In this document: positions 24,679-38,500 of the stretch, piece by piece
How the letters are laid out: each line of letters begins with the position of its first letter
How positions within the stretch are numbered: position 1 is the stretch's first letter
NCBI GenBank assembly: GCA_029207755.1
Contig: JARCOQ010000015.1
Coordinates: 124,001 to 188,000 of the forward strand
Source of the DNA: Chamaea fasciata
Lineage: Eukaryota; Chordata; Aves; Passeriformes; Sylviidae
Direction of reading: 5' to 3'
Length of the DNA: 64,000 nt
Notes under the pieces: generated by a model
Seen by the model: only the letters and a program-made list of their open reading frames with translations
The model's database searches: none
Told to the model about the DNA's origin: nothing
Position numbers and translations under genes: made by a program

Positions 24679-25172
24679 AGACAGAGACTGACTCTAAGAG
24701 AGAAATCAGGCTCAAAAAAGAAATCAAGCTCCCAACTGTAGAATGTACAGTTTAAGTATTGCTTGAGGCTCAGAAAGTTAGCAGTATTTACTGGACAACT
24801 CTGTACTATACACAGCTCATTTTCTACTCTAATTCCATCTCACTAGACAGGTTCTTAGCTGCTATGCAGTTATTGTCTCCATTTACTGTTAAAACCAGCT
24901 GTTTTCACATCCTACTCTGCATACCTCTTAGGATCTTTTTTGAGGCCTCTAGGCTTTTTAGGAACATAAGGATGAGTTATATTTACAGTGTCTTACAACA
25001 GAGCCAAATTCAAGATGAAAAGTCATCAGGAAACATTTCTCCTCAGTATCACTAAAGCACATTCCCATGCAGCATATGCATTTCTGCACATATTATCAGC
25101 TCTTAAACATCAAACTCAGTAGATTCCAGACCAGAAATAGCACACAGGAACAGGCAGTGGGTGGCCCAGACT

Positions 25173-25239
25173 GAGTTGTGAGGTTGAACCAGATGACCCC
25201 CAGAGGCCCCTTCCAGCTCTGACACCTCTATGGTTCTAG
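25173..25239 (+). mobile_element. CR1 3'-terminal fragment
   Basis: 'gaggttgaaccagatgaccc...gaggccccttccagctctgac...tatggttct' is the conserved end of a CR1 copy. The body is missing or too diverged to recognise. Confidence 0.75.
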
Positions 25240-28200
25240 AAGCTCATGTAACTTTGGAACACTTTCCTGGTTTTACACGTCTGACTTTGCAAGACAACTC
25301 ACAAAGCAGCACCACAAGATGCTTCAGCCAGACAGCACACTACAAATTCCTAGTAGCTAAAGCAAGAAAAGCTGTAGTACAGACCAGTTACACAGAGATG
25401 TCATTCAGCATGTCCCCAGCAGGCAGTAATGTGACAATACAGTGTCCCCATTAGAATACAACTTTTTCCCCTAGATTTCTCTCTTAGGGAACAGTCCACA
25501 CTTTCCAGCACTATATGCAGTTTTGGAAGACAGAAAAGAAAAATCAGCTCAATTTAACAGCTGCTCTCAAGCAAACAATGACACTTCACAGTTAACTTGT
25601 GAGCCTCCTTAATACAATGCTATGTGTAGATCAGAGAACCAGCAGAGTTCTCCATAGATACCTTACTTTTCTCCTAAGGCACTAAATTTCCTGGCGGTTA
25701 AGATGGCACAGAATAAATAACCATTTCTGGAAAGTTGTGGTTCTCTAAAAATCTTGCTTTCCAAGGAAGTATATTGTGAGGGAGTCATACTCCCAAGGGG
25801 GATGTATAAAAGAAAGCCCAGCACTGCAAAAGCACAATGAATGGAAATCAACTCACTAAAATGAGGGAAGGTGAAACTTTCCCCAGAACAAGCTCCGCAA
25901 TTTTAAGAACACCAGCACCCCTCTCTATATATACGCTCTACCTACCAAGCAAAATATTCTAGCCTAAAAGAAATCAGTCCCAGAAATGTAAAGCTGGAGA
26001 ATCACAAAATCAATTTTAAAAAAGTAAGTAATAAAGATGTTTACCTAAAGTGTAAAGGTTTAAAACCTGACAGTTGTTTCCCCTATACTTTCATATTTCT
26101 TACCCAGCACAGAGGATTACTGCTAAACAAGAAAACATTTTTCCCTTTTATGCAACAAATCAGTGAAGTTCTCAGACAGGAAACCACACTTCACCATTTT
26201 CTTTTCTAACAGCAGAACACTGACTCATACTACTACAAAGCATGGAAGTAAAACATTTCTTTTCAAAAGGCAGTCATGGCTTCAACTTTGTATCTCATGG
26301 TACAGGTATTTTAGAATAACTTTTAGGCACACTAAGTCTGACACACACGCCACCCTCTTCAGCCCCCACCGTCAAGTATCATTTTCTCTTACTGCACTTT
26401 GCTCTGTGGCCAGCCTACTAGGAAAAGGATCTAAACATTTACCAAACACAACAGGTTCTACTGCCAGGTGAAGATTTAACCATTCGCTTAATTGCACAAT
26501 GAAGCCCACAGATGATACTGAAGAGAAACTATGTTCCAGCATTTCCTGCTGAAAACATCGAACAGCAGCTGATAAAAGCATTTTATCAAAACAGCACATT
26601 CAGCGTTCTCATTAACAAGAGAATTTCTATGCAAGACAGTGCCATCCAATGCAGAACTATATCTAGAAAGTCACTAAAAGGTCACGTGGGTGGTGGTAGA
26701 TCTGCAGTGGCTTTGATCAAGCAAAGGACAATCTAGCAGTCACATTTGTACCAGAAGAAGAAAACAGCATCCATGCCAAGACATTGATCTTGCTCTGGGT
26801 AAGTTCTGCTGCTTGACATCATCAGCTTCATATCACACACTAGATAGTCCCTGACTCTACTGTAGACTCACTCTTGCAACCAAAAGTCGATTCCCCTGTA
26901 TAAAGAAAAGTCAGAGTAAAAATGACCCATATTTACCCACAAGCTAATGACATCAAGCATCAATGCTAAGTAAAAGCTACTTAGCACAGCACCTAGCTCA
27001 GGAAAACAAAGATAAATCCAAATACCAGAACTGAATCTTCAGAAATTCTTCCTGTGCTTCAAAGCAGAAAAGCCACTACAAATAAACAGATTCTAGAGAA
27101 GATTCTGGAAAGTCACTCTGTGGAAACCTAGTAGTTGTAGACTATCACAGTGCATGCACAAGGAAAGGGCAAGAAGATCAGCACAAGGGGAGACTTGGCT
27201 TCCAAATCAAGTCCCTCACAATGATTTACATGAATAATTTGCTATCCAAAATTTTAATTTAAAAAAAATCAAGAAATGCAGTCATAGATGTACTCGGTAT
27301 ATAGAGAACAATGGTTCTCTCTTGCTCAGTACAGTTAAGTCTAGCACAGCAACTCCTCACACCTGGATCTTTCCCATAACCAGGAAAGATTTTTATCTGA
27401 TGTCCGGAGAGGGGAATTTCCTTTGGAAACAGAAAGTATTCCTGCTTCCGGACATGCATTTGCACGTGCTAGTACGACATGAATATGAAGCTTGCTAATA
27501 AACTAAAGAAGAACAAAAATAATTGGGTTTTTTTTGTGAAACTCAGAACCAAATCAAGGATTTTCTACTAGCTGGATAAGGCCTTGTGGATAATTTAGAA
27601 CAAATATTTCTGACAAGATGCAAGTTTCTAATGTGGACTGTAAAGATTTAAATTTTTGAAAGCTACAAAAAACAGTAAACCAAACTTAATTGGTTTCCTG
27701 AAATAACTGGTCCATTAAACAGCAAACAACTTGCCACCAAGACAATGGGAAACAGGAAAAAAATTCAGTCTTAATCTTCAACTTTATAAACTTTTGAAAG
27801 GCTATTCTCTAGGACAGAAATGCTTGCGGAGCATTAGTTGCAGAATTTGTCAACAGCAAAATACCGGGCTCTGTGAAGGATTCACTGTAATTTCAGAAAT
27901 GTGACAGCAAAAGTATGGGACACAAACACCAACCTGCATGTAGGAGTGAGGCTCCTTTGATAACTAATTTCAGTGAAAATTAAGACCATCAAGTATTCAT
28001 TCAGACACCCATGTCTGTAATGGTGCACCTTCATTATAGATCTTGACAAAAAGAATCGTACTCATAAATCTCATACATTTTCATTGACTGAGCTGGCACG
28101 TGTACAGGGGATCTCCCCTTAACAACATTCAAGAGACTACCATGGCTTGGCACGATGCAAATTTTCTCTGCAGCAATGCGATTTCACTCCCACAATACAT

Positions 28201-28790
28201 ATTCTGCATTCCTTGTAGTTTTCTGTCCCAAGTGTTAAGTATTGCTCGAGTCTCAGGACACTGATAAGCACGGCACATGTCAGATAGAAAATCTGCATAA
28301 GGGCTGCAGCAGGATAAAGCAAGAGGACTGATTAATCACAGTACTGCACCCTAGTCCCTGCTTTTTATCCCCCATGAATGTAATCCTGAAGTTGGTGGAG
28401 CTTAGCTGTTAACACATCCACTGTTTCAGTTATCATGTCCTGAGGATTGACTCCGCTAAAGCTGAGAGGTGAGGGCTTCTGAAATTCTCAAGTATGCCCA
28501 CAGACTATTTTGAGATAGACTTTCCCCAGTCATCTGCTAGAATAAAAGAATTTGTGTGAAGTAACAAGCAACACAATGACATGAGTTCAACCACTAAATG
28601 GCAAAGCGAGTATGCTTGCCATGGAACTGCATGGGACTCGCCTCATTCTGACGCTCTCATATGAGTCCAAGTGAGCATAAGAACCTGAAATAAAATTCAA
28701 GCAGCTTCAAAAAGAGCCAAAACCTTAGAAATGCCAAACTTTCCTTCTCAACAGTAACTCTTACCTACTCCATCATATATATAATGGGCA
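25240..28790. other. Intergenic 3' of REEP2, nothing recognised
   Basis: No gene or repeat recognised. It contains several short A- and T-rich runs only. Confidence 0.35.
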
Positions 28791-29466
28791 CGTAATAGCA
28801 CATTTCCTTTATTAGTTTTTCCAGTTATCTCCCTTCACCTTCCAGAAAAAATAAAATAAAAACCAATCTCTTCATCTTCCAGCATGAGTAATGGGAATCT
28901 AGCATATACCTCCCATGAGCCAGTCCTTTAAATTCAAAAGCACTCAGCATACATCACTTCAGTCACTTTCTCAAAGGCTATGGACCTATCAGGTATGGTC
29001 CATTCTTAAGGAATATGACTCATGGTGGGCACTTCTTAACAACACACAGCTGCAGGAGAATACCCAGAGCAAGATAAGACATTTTAGAGAGCCACCCACC
29101 CAGTGGAATTCCAGTGTCTAGTATTTTCCCAGCTTCTGTGCAATGGATGTCTCTAACCCTAGTCAGTTTTTCCAGCAAAGATTCTCAACTAGAGTTATAG
29201 AGTGGGAATTCCAAAGCAACTGGCTATATATACAGACATATCAGCATTCCCTCCAACAGAGAGAAGAAAAGGAGAAAATTCCTGAGGATTTGTATCCTCT
29301 ACTCTGCTTTCTGAATCCCAGCCTCCCCCTTGCCTTGGAATGAGCTCTGTAAAGCAGTATCTGTTATGTACAACAATCTCAGCTCCCTTCCTTTGGAGAG
29401 TTTCCCCATAAAAGCGAAAGGCAAATCCCAGGACAGAGACAGATGCTGGGGTGGGGGGCGGTCGCC
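28790..29466 (-). other. REEP2: REEP2 3'UTR (provisional)
   Basis: Runs from the stop codon to about 20 nt beyond a minus-strand AATAAA (plus-strand TTTATT, 28808-28813), the first canonical signal noticed in that direction. The true end could lie further left. Confidence 0.45.
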
Positions 29467-29541
29467 TTAGGATGACTCGCCAGAAGCAAGAGAGGTGGCA
29501 GCTTTCTTCTTAGGGCGGGCTTTTACACTTCTCACTGGAAG
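29467..29541 (-). CDS. REEP2: REEP2 coding exon 8
   Basis: Acceptor CTCCTCAG|CTT. It encodes the last 24 residues, beginning [13 protein letters not shown], and ends with TAA at 29469-29467. Confidence 0.9.
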   Translation of the reverse strand, partial: LPVRSVKARPKKKAATSLASGESS

Positions 29542-32500
29542 CTGAGGAGAAAGAAAAGAGGCATCTTAGGCTGGTTTATTTTAACATCTAAACGTCTAAC
29601 AGAAAGACGCAAGAACACAGAGTGAAAATAGGACAAAACAACAACAACATGACCCCGTTCATGTCATCTGTTATCTCAAAAGGCTATTTAACCATTCTTT
29701 TTTTTCCATTAAACAAATCACTCAACAAATCCATCAAATAGCAACCAGGAGAAGACATTCTAGAACAGGTTACGTACAGTAGTAAAATCAAAGCCAGTTG
29801 TCCAAACGAAAGGTTTAACACAGATATTTCTAACTGGTAACATTCACATAACATTTCACTGCTCTAACCTTTCTGCTTATTAACTTCCAGTTAATCACCA
29901 GAGCAATTCTCTGACAGCTGTAGAAACATCCTGAACTAATTTGCACACTTTACTTCTGTATCTTTCATGCTAGACATTAGCAAGAAGAGCACATTTACTC
30001 ATCTATGATGCATTCAGCCCTGGCTGGCAATCTCAGAGATCTCAGTCAAAGACCCCCTACACGTCCTATATCGGACCCAAAGGTCCAACAGTCTAAGCAT
30101 AAAAACCAAAACACTGCAAAGAGCTTCATCGGTATTTCTTCCATATTTACAATAAACAGCATCGAAGAGTTCTTTCTGAATTTTCATTATTTCACTTTGA
30201 AAAGGCCTCACTAGGAAACTTCAACTCAAATTTTGAGCCTCTTGTTTCCCTGCTCCTGTCTAATACAGTAGACAAGAAAGAAGAGGGGTCAACTCAGAAA
30301 GAAGCCATAGAAAGATCCGAGTTAAATTAAAACACATCTTTGGACACAGACGTCCATCCCTGGAGAAAATCAAAAGCCACATGGACCTGGTCCAGCAAAC
30401 TGGCTCTACAAGAGCAGTGGATTTGAACCAGACGAATTCAGAGATCCCCTCCAACCTCAACCATTCTGTGATTCTATTACAGGGAGAACTTAAGGACATG
30501 CCAAGTTTTCCCATACACTGTAAAATCAGATTAACAGTACAACCTAAAATCGTGCTCCAAGCAAGTACTTTCCTTCAAACTATTTAATATTTAGCCTGAA
30601 TATCTTGACAGTGTGAGTCAGTTATATAGCATTCCTTATCTTAGATAAAGATAATAACATTAGAAGTCCAAGTTGAATCAAGCAAATAGGACCCCGACTT
30701 CATAAAAAGGGAGAAGCATCTTATCGTGTACAAATCAAGCCATAAGAAACATTCAAGTAGGAGTCAAGACCGGGGAAGCAGCATCCCAAAACGCATTTTC
30801 TACAAAACACACCTGAAAACAAGATTGCTAAGGTGAATGATTCTTGGACACAACTGCATTTACTTTCTTGTATGGTTTACTTTAATAAGAAGAAATCAGG
30901 CATCTCATATCCCATCTGAATGTCCATAAATACCTTGGATCATCACATAAACATAGGAAGACAATTGAAGAATCACTAGTTACTCAAACTTCAAAAAAAA
31001 CCTCCAGGAATGGGGAAGGTGGAGAGTGGAGTAATTCCCCATACCTAATGTGTAAAAGTCAAGGCAGGCCTAAGAGGGTACACAACTGCTGCATTTAGAT
31101 GAAGAGAACGTGACTGTCCCAGGGATAAATCTCTCTATTATATATTCAGACTGTAGCAGACAGCAGAGAGGATATAATCAACGAAACACGTTAAAAATCT
31201 AATGCTCCACCCTTCAACACAAAACCCAAATGAAAGAAAAGCTCTGGCTTATGACGAAGGCTTAGAGGCACGATAAAAACGCAAAAGCCAGAGACAAGTA
31301 TAGCAAATAGACGGCAAGTCCTCTTATGCAGGACTCAACTAGCAAAGACAGTCCAACAAAATCTATATGTAGAGCTTCTAAATGCTGAGACTATAAAGCC
31401 AGAACCAAGCTCACATATCAGTGTCAGTGCTGGAAGTTGTCTATACACCAACTCACCTCAGCTTTCATCACCTTTTTAGGAGTTTTGAGACTCTGGGTAC
31501 GTTTAGGAAGTTTGTCTCCTGCATCTTCATCTGATGGGTCTGCTCTAGTATCTGGTGGGGTTCCATTAGACCGATGCGCCACGCTGCTCTCCTCTCCTGA
31601 GGAGTAACAGGAAGCTAAGGAACAAGAGCAAAAGTTTTAACAAATTTAAAAACTTTTAACAAACTTTCAAAGAATCTCATGAGACTTAAAATGCCCCATC
31701 CTCAAGGAATGCATGACAGAGAGATGTCAACCATCTTGAATAATGATAATGGGATAAGTACAGAGATACATATTAGATGAGAAGGCTCTAGGGAAGACAA
31801 TTCAACTTCTCCCAGATAATCGACAATCTTGTACTCCTTTCTGAGACCCAAGGCTCAGGGAAGCCCTCCTGGCTCACCATCCGAGGTCTCATACAATGGG
31901 CCCAGCAGGTGCTCTGTACCTGAGTCTTCAATAGTTTCCAGAAGACTCGCACCAGAGGGGCGCAGCTGTGGATCATGGCTTCGCATATGCACAGTATCTT
32001 CATCTCGAATCAGAGTGAGATCCTGCATGCTGAAACTTCGAAGCTTCTCAGACAAAACTCCCTGGCCCTAAGAGGACACAAAATTAGGGTGAAAGGCACC
32101 TCACCAAGATCATATCACATGGGATCATTCATTCAGAAAAGGAGCAAAGGTGCCCTAATTCCCCATTAGAGTACTCTGAAAAAAAAAGAGAAGGGAAAAT
32201 GTATGCTCCCAAGAACAACAACTAAGAGGTTAAAGCAAAATCCACTCCACTCCCCCTCTACTTATTTCTAAGTCAAAGGATGGGATTAACTGCAGGGCAA
32301 ACTGAAAGGACGGAAAAGTAGGTTAGTACCAAACAAATACTAGTATCTCTAACAGACCCACAGCACCTAACTGCTGGTACACAAAGATAAACTGCTGGAG
32401 AATTCCTGAACGTTTCCAAAGGCATTGCATTACCTTTGCAGCTGCAGTAACTGCTGCATTGGCAGCAAGGTTTAACCCTCTCTTGCCAACTCGCATCATG

Positions 32501-35500
32501 GTTTCATAGCTCTTGTCACAAGCCTGAGTAATGTATTCATCAATTTCCTAGGAATGCAACATGGAACACAGCATTTAGCTCCTCATTACAAACATGATCA
32601 AAGTTTCCCCATCATCACCCTTAAAAACACAAAGCTCATCTGGACACTCTTTTTTCAGGCTACTAGCATCAGGTACCATTGATCATATAACTCAAGTTTC
32701 TCTACTAATTACAGAAAGCATGTAAATGCAACTTTAAATTACAGCATGCTATTTCCGTATTATAACAACTGAAACAAAGCAGTTGCCTATACCAACAAAG
32801 TGAAAAAACAGACTGGCTACAGAACATGCCACTCCTATCGTGATTCAAAAGGCTTAACTACTGATGGTGACTGTAAGGGCTCATGACACTGGGTTAGCCA
32901 AACAAGCTTTCTAAGCATTAGGCAAACTACTGGCCACACTGCAATCTTCAGTAAGCTGCAGTATGACATCATTGTCAGACACAGAATCATTCCACATTCA
33001 CTAAGGTCAGCACAAGCAAGATGCGCCGATTTAAGTTTTCACTGTGGCACAACTGAATTAGAAGTCAGTCAGTTCCCAGTCAGGTCAGTATCTCCCAACA
33101 ACAAGCAAGTACCTTCTCCTTATTGGAGAGCGTTGGGTGCACAAACTTCCTGTAGAGGACACTGGAGCCCTTGGTGTAAGGGGAGAGCAGCCAAATCACA
33201 AATGCGATTTTCAGCTCAAAATAAAAGGGAAACCTGAGAGAAAGAGGAATGAAAAAAAAAAGAAGAGGAGAGAGAAAGATGGAATCAAGATCAACACAGA
33301 GACAGATGGAGGTAACTAATAGAGAGCTCCACAGGCAGAAAGATTGTAGGCAAGGTAAAGACTCAGAAACAAGAGAATCAATTATTCAGGTCAGAAAAGT
33401 AGAACCCTTTTTAGAATCCTAGGACATACCTTCTTCGAGTATCATTTACTTCATCCATAGCCATGAAAACTCCATAAACAGGGCATCTCTCAGCCCTGCA
33501 AACACACCAAATTACAATCTGACAGCTACTCTTATCATTCTGAAGTTTCTTCAGAGAGCATCTAGTGGATGTTAATATTACATTAGTTTCCCTTCTCAAT
33601 TTCCAAAATTTTCAACCATGTATCTTAATAATGTCATGTTCCTGCTAAAGCTGATGGCTATTTCTGAAACTTCTAAAGGTACTCCTCAGATAAGACACAA
33701 AAGCAGGGCCAGCGTAAATGAAAAAGAGCAGAACCTAAGCCTGTAATCTTTAACCCTTACCCAATAAAGTCTGGGAAGATACAACAGCAGAGATTGAAAC
33801 AAGTGAACACAAATTCTCTACTGACTCAATTAATAGGAAGAAATCTCTGTTTTCAGAAGCCCTTTATGTGAATAAACTAAAGTTCTTGTACTTTTTTGAT
33901 CTTGTCTGCTTTTCAGATCTTATGCAGGTAGAAACAAAGCTGCTGAGCACTTTTGTACCCAGGGCATGTGTAGTAATTCTCGATTCTTTAGAAGATGAAA
34001 CTCCTGACTAGTACTGTTTCAGAGACGTATGCAAAGCTCAAACACTAAAGCAATGAGACAACTGAAGACACCCTGTTTCAAAGGTTCAGTTGTAGCCCTG
34101 TAACAATGAATTTTCCGTTTTGGAGGCCTCCACACTGCCAAGCATGACACTGAGCACCGAAAGGAGTAAGAATCCACGTCCTTCTATTCAGTTTGTCCCA
34201 CCCTCCCCTAGAGGAAGTGAAGTGCATCAAGCAAACCACTCACAGCACGGACACACGTGATCTGCTCTTCCACATAAAAGGCTGTCAAAACAAAGTAGGT
34301 CCCTTCCTTCTACCATTTCTTTAAGGTGTCTTTTAGAGCATAATTTTTCAAACTGCACCAGTTCACATTAACAGCTTCTCAAAGATACTTAATGTTATGA
34401 ATGGATGAAGATCCTTTTACAGATGCCCTGCATCAACCAGTTTAACTTTACAAGCAAAGGAGTTGAAACAGCTAAGATGGCAGCTACTACCCATAGCATC
34501 TAGAAATCTGCTGACGCTTCACGGGGATTGAAAACTTCTAAAGGAAACACAGTTTATTCTTAGCATCCCAACACTTCTCCTCTCTGCTTAAAAAAAAGGC
34601 AAAAATCCAAAAGGAAGACACAGCATGAACAAAAAACCAAAATCCGCAATGTGCCACCAAAGAACTCACCAAGAAAGAACAATGTCTGTGAGTGTTTCTG
34701 CAGTGGTGAAAAAGGCAAACACAATCCAGTACATCATCCACTTCACCTGCAAAAGAGCAGTCACTCAATGGACATACATGAGAACCCAGAAAAAACGTGA
34801 AATGTCTCCTCAGTATAAATGACTCATCTCTACATATCAAGACGGATTCAAAAAGAAGGCATGTTTAATCTGTAATGGAGAGGGACACATACTAAATGGT
34901 ACATTTTAGTCTGAGAAAACGTGTAGGATTTTACTGTGCTCTGAAAAGATAAACACATACAGATACATTGATGAATGCATGCCCTGGAGCAAAATTATGG
35001 TGCAACAGTGTTAAGGTCCCAAATGGACTATCCAAAAGGATTCATCAGTTTACTTTAAGAAGTTATACTCTTCCACATATCATGAATACTGTAAAAAAAA
35101 AAAAAAAACCACACATATATACATGCACATATGTAAAAGTTTAAGTTTCAGCTGCAGCCCTGTATTTTCCTGATGTCAGGAAAAAAGAAAAAAAAAACAA
35201 ACCAAGAAACATATTATTTTGCTCTAACTCACTAATAAGCATTCTTTGCCATAATCATTACTCCCAGAAATTACACAAGCAATTAATTTTTCTTTTTAAG
35301 TAAAGGCTCACTGACAGATGTACAAAAGCAAAGAATGTGCCACATCAATCTAATCTTCTTGTTTAAGGTTTAGAGTATACATACGTACTATTATGGCACA
35401 TTTGGAGGCCTATCATCTACCTCACTCCCTTATCTGGGGCAGTATTTCTTTCAAAGCACAAAATAATTCCTCCTTAAACGAGCACAGATGCACACTCTAC

Positions 35501-38500
35501 TGTTTTAGTAACTGGTTTCTCAGCTACAAGCCAACTACTCCTCAAGAGCGTCAGCTGAATTATAAGGGAAATTGCTAGTTTTCTATCCTGTTGAGAATTA
35601 AAAAGGAGCATAAGTAGCAGAGAAATGAAGAGGACCCCTTAATTAAAAGCAATTTAACACTCTTAGTGTCATCAAGAATGGGAAAAAAGAACTGAACTGA
35701 ATCCGGGAAATGCCACATATTAAATCCACACATTAATCCATATATTAAAATTACATGAACAATTATGTTCATACAATAATGACATGTCGATAGTCCTTGT
35801 TACAGCAAATATTATAAAAGCAGGTATTTCCTCAAACTTGCATGTGGTGGAAAATTTGGTGATTTGTTCTTGAAAGACCCTCCACAAATGCCTCATAAAA
35901 GAAAATTAATCTGCCTCCAGCTGCTCTAACACAGTGAATGCTTTAGAAGATAGTGGTTAGTAATCCAGATTAGTTCCACTTTATTGTAAACTTTATTTTC
36001 AGAACAGAAAATAGCAAAACTTGTATTGTATGGCTGTTGCCCTCAGTTTTCTTGCCTTTTGAGTGTTTGCATTTTTGTAGTTGCAGCTTCATGTCAACTA
36101 TGTATATACTTAGAATTATCTACTTTGTTTACATATTTCTCCTCTGGGAGGAGAAACACGATTGATGGTGATGTTCACCTACCAGGTCCAAGAGGTGGCA
36201 ACCTGTGTAGCCAGTCTTTTGCCTTCTGTAAAAGTGCATATCAATGGAGTCAGAAATATTAAAATAGAGCTTTCCTGCCTGACCTTCTGCTGCCTGCCTC
36301 GTCCTTTGCGTGTCCGATAAAGCGACAGTATGGCTCTCTCCTGCCTTTTTTTCCCTTGTATCATCAGTTTGGCCAAGACCAGGTGTCATTCGGCTGATCT
36401 AAAGCAACTTTTTGAAACAGTAAATTACTAAGTCCTTGGTGCAGCCACATGAATCGACTCTTGTATCAAGAACAGCATGAATAATGACAAATCTATGTTT
36501 GCAAAAAGGGATCTAAAAGGGTGAGAGATTTCAGAAAACCTGTACACCAGTAAATCTTACTTCAGCATTAGGCAAAATGAAGGCAGAAACAGTAACAAAA
36601 GCAACTAACAAATACCTACATATACGTAACAGAATGAAGATTATGGGGATTTTTCAGAAAAAAAAAAAAAACAAAAAAAACTTCACAAGTGTACCAAAAC
36701 TCTTAGGTTTACATAAGCCTGTGCTAGCTATAGTGCTTTCCTTACAGGGCAAGGGTATATGAAGTCTCTAAATAATTTCTAACAGGTCTATATAAACACT
36801 TAAAGAAACAAAATCATCAAGGGCAAAAATGAAGGGACTATTGAGGATTAACAGTTGGTTAAAAAAAGGAAACAAAGGATAAAAGTAAATGGCCACTTTT
36901 CACAATGAGGAAAGTTACCAGTGGAATCCCACAGGAATCAGTGTTGAGATCTGTGCTGCTCATCTTCATGAAACATCTGGAAAAGGTTGCGAATAGTAAG
37001 ATGACAAACTGTGCAGAAGATACTTTTCTATCCATGAGATTAGGTAGGAGTCAAGTAAAGAATTCAAAAAAGGATCCTGATTGATCTCTGGCTGACATTT
37101 TGTCTCTAGATAGGATTACATACAAAGCAATGAACTTACAGTGTCTGCTTTTTCTTAGTGAAAACTATTGCATTTACATATATTAGCAGATGCCACTCAA
37201 AAGGGGTTACTGTCGGCAGCCTGACTGTAAGCTTAGTGCTCATTTTTCACTCTGCTAGCAGAATGCTCAGGAGTATGAAGTGAGAACAGAAGACACTGTT
37301 TTGTTACTGTTTAAGTAAACTTCATGTTCACATCTTCGATACTGGACACAGGTCTCTTGCCCCTGTCTCCTTCTGTCACCCTTCACCCTCTGCTCTAAAG
37401 CCAAAGAAAAAAAGAAGTATAGCTCCTAAACAAACTAGAGGGATCCAGCTTCTAGTTCTAGAAGTCCCTGCAGATGACCAGAAACTAAAAGAGCAGAAAG
37501 CAGATGGGAAGAAGCCCTATTTTTTTTTTTTTTCTTCTCTTATGACATATTAGAAACACCTTCAAAGCTGAGGGTTAAATGAGGCTGCATTTTTTTTTTT
37601 CAATCCACTAAAAGGAGTCAGGTCTTTGCTGCTTAGCCTGATGATCACCAGCTTCAGGTAATGGCACATATATAGTCTCCTCAACTTGCACAAAGCACTT
37701 AAATGAATTCAGCGAATGCAAAAGCATAGTTGGAATGCAGACTTGACCAACGCTGAAGACAACATGTAAAAAGAAAGAAATTGCTTTTAGGACAATCAGA
37801 GCTACTAGAAGCAGTTTGCCACAACCGCTCAAGGATTTATCCAGAATTTTTATCGTGGTGGTAGAGAAGAGTAAATTTGCACCGTACTCTGATGTCAGTG
37901 ATGGACTGTTTGTGGTAGCTTGGCCTGTGTCAACTCAAGCTTCAATACACCACTTCAGCACAGATACACCTGTAAGACCTTTCTCCACCACCAAACCCTA
38001 ACCATTGTTGGTTCTTAAGCACAGTGAGCAAGCAGTAGTACATAAACAGCTGGATTTGAAAACGGGCAGTACAGCATTCAAGTTTTCTGCTGACTTCTCA
38101 CATGAAGAACTGTTTGAACAGACATTGCCCTTTTTGCTATGTTTCCCCCCCATTTTTCCACTTGTGTTGAGAAGGAAGAAGCGCTTCAAACTTAAGTGAA
38201 TTAGACAGATGGCAGTTCAACATCTAACTGCTTATTTCTGATGCAGTCCTCTCAAGAAGAAATACTTAATATGTAAGTTTTAGCAGTTCGAACACATTTT
38301 CTCGAACCACTCCAGCATCTTCACTGAAACTAAAAACAAGACTATATTTTCTGCTGTAGCAATCCAGACTATCCGCTTCAGGAAACCTACACCACTGAAT
38401 CACTGAACAAAACCGAAAAATTAATGCTGTACTTTTTCACATCATAGGTCTTGCCTCAACTGATCCACTTAGAACATCCCTTCTGTAAGAAGGCAACACA

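Noticed and set aside
28095..28130. NF-kB-like GGGGATCTCC in a short hairpin
   Set aside because: A single 10-bp match in intergenic DNA without conservation or clustering is within chance expectation.
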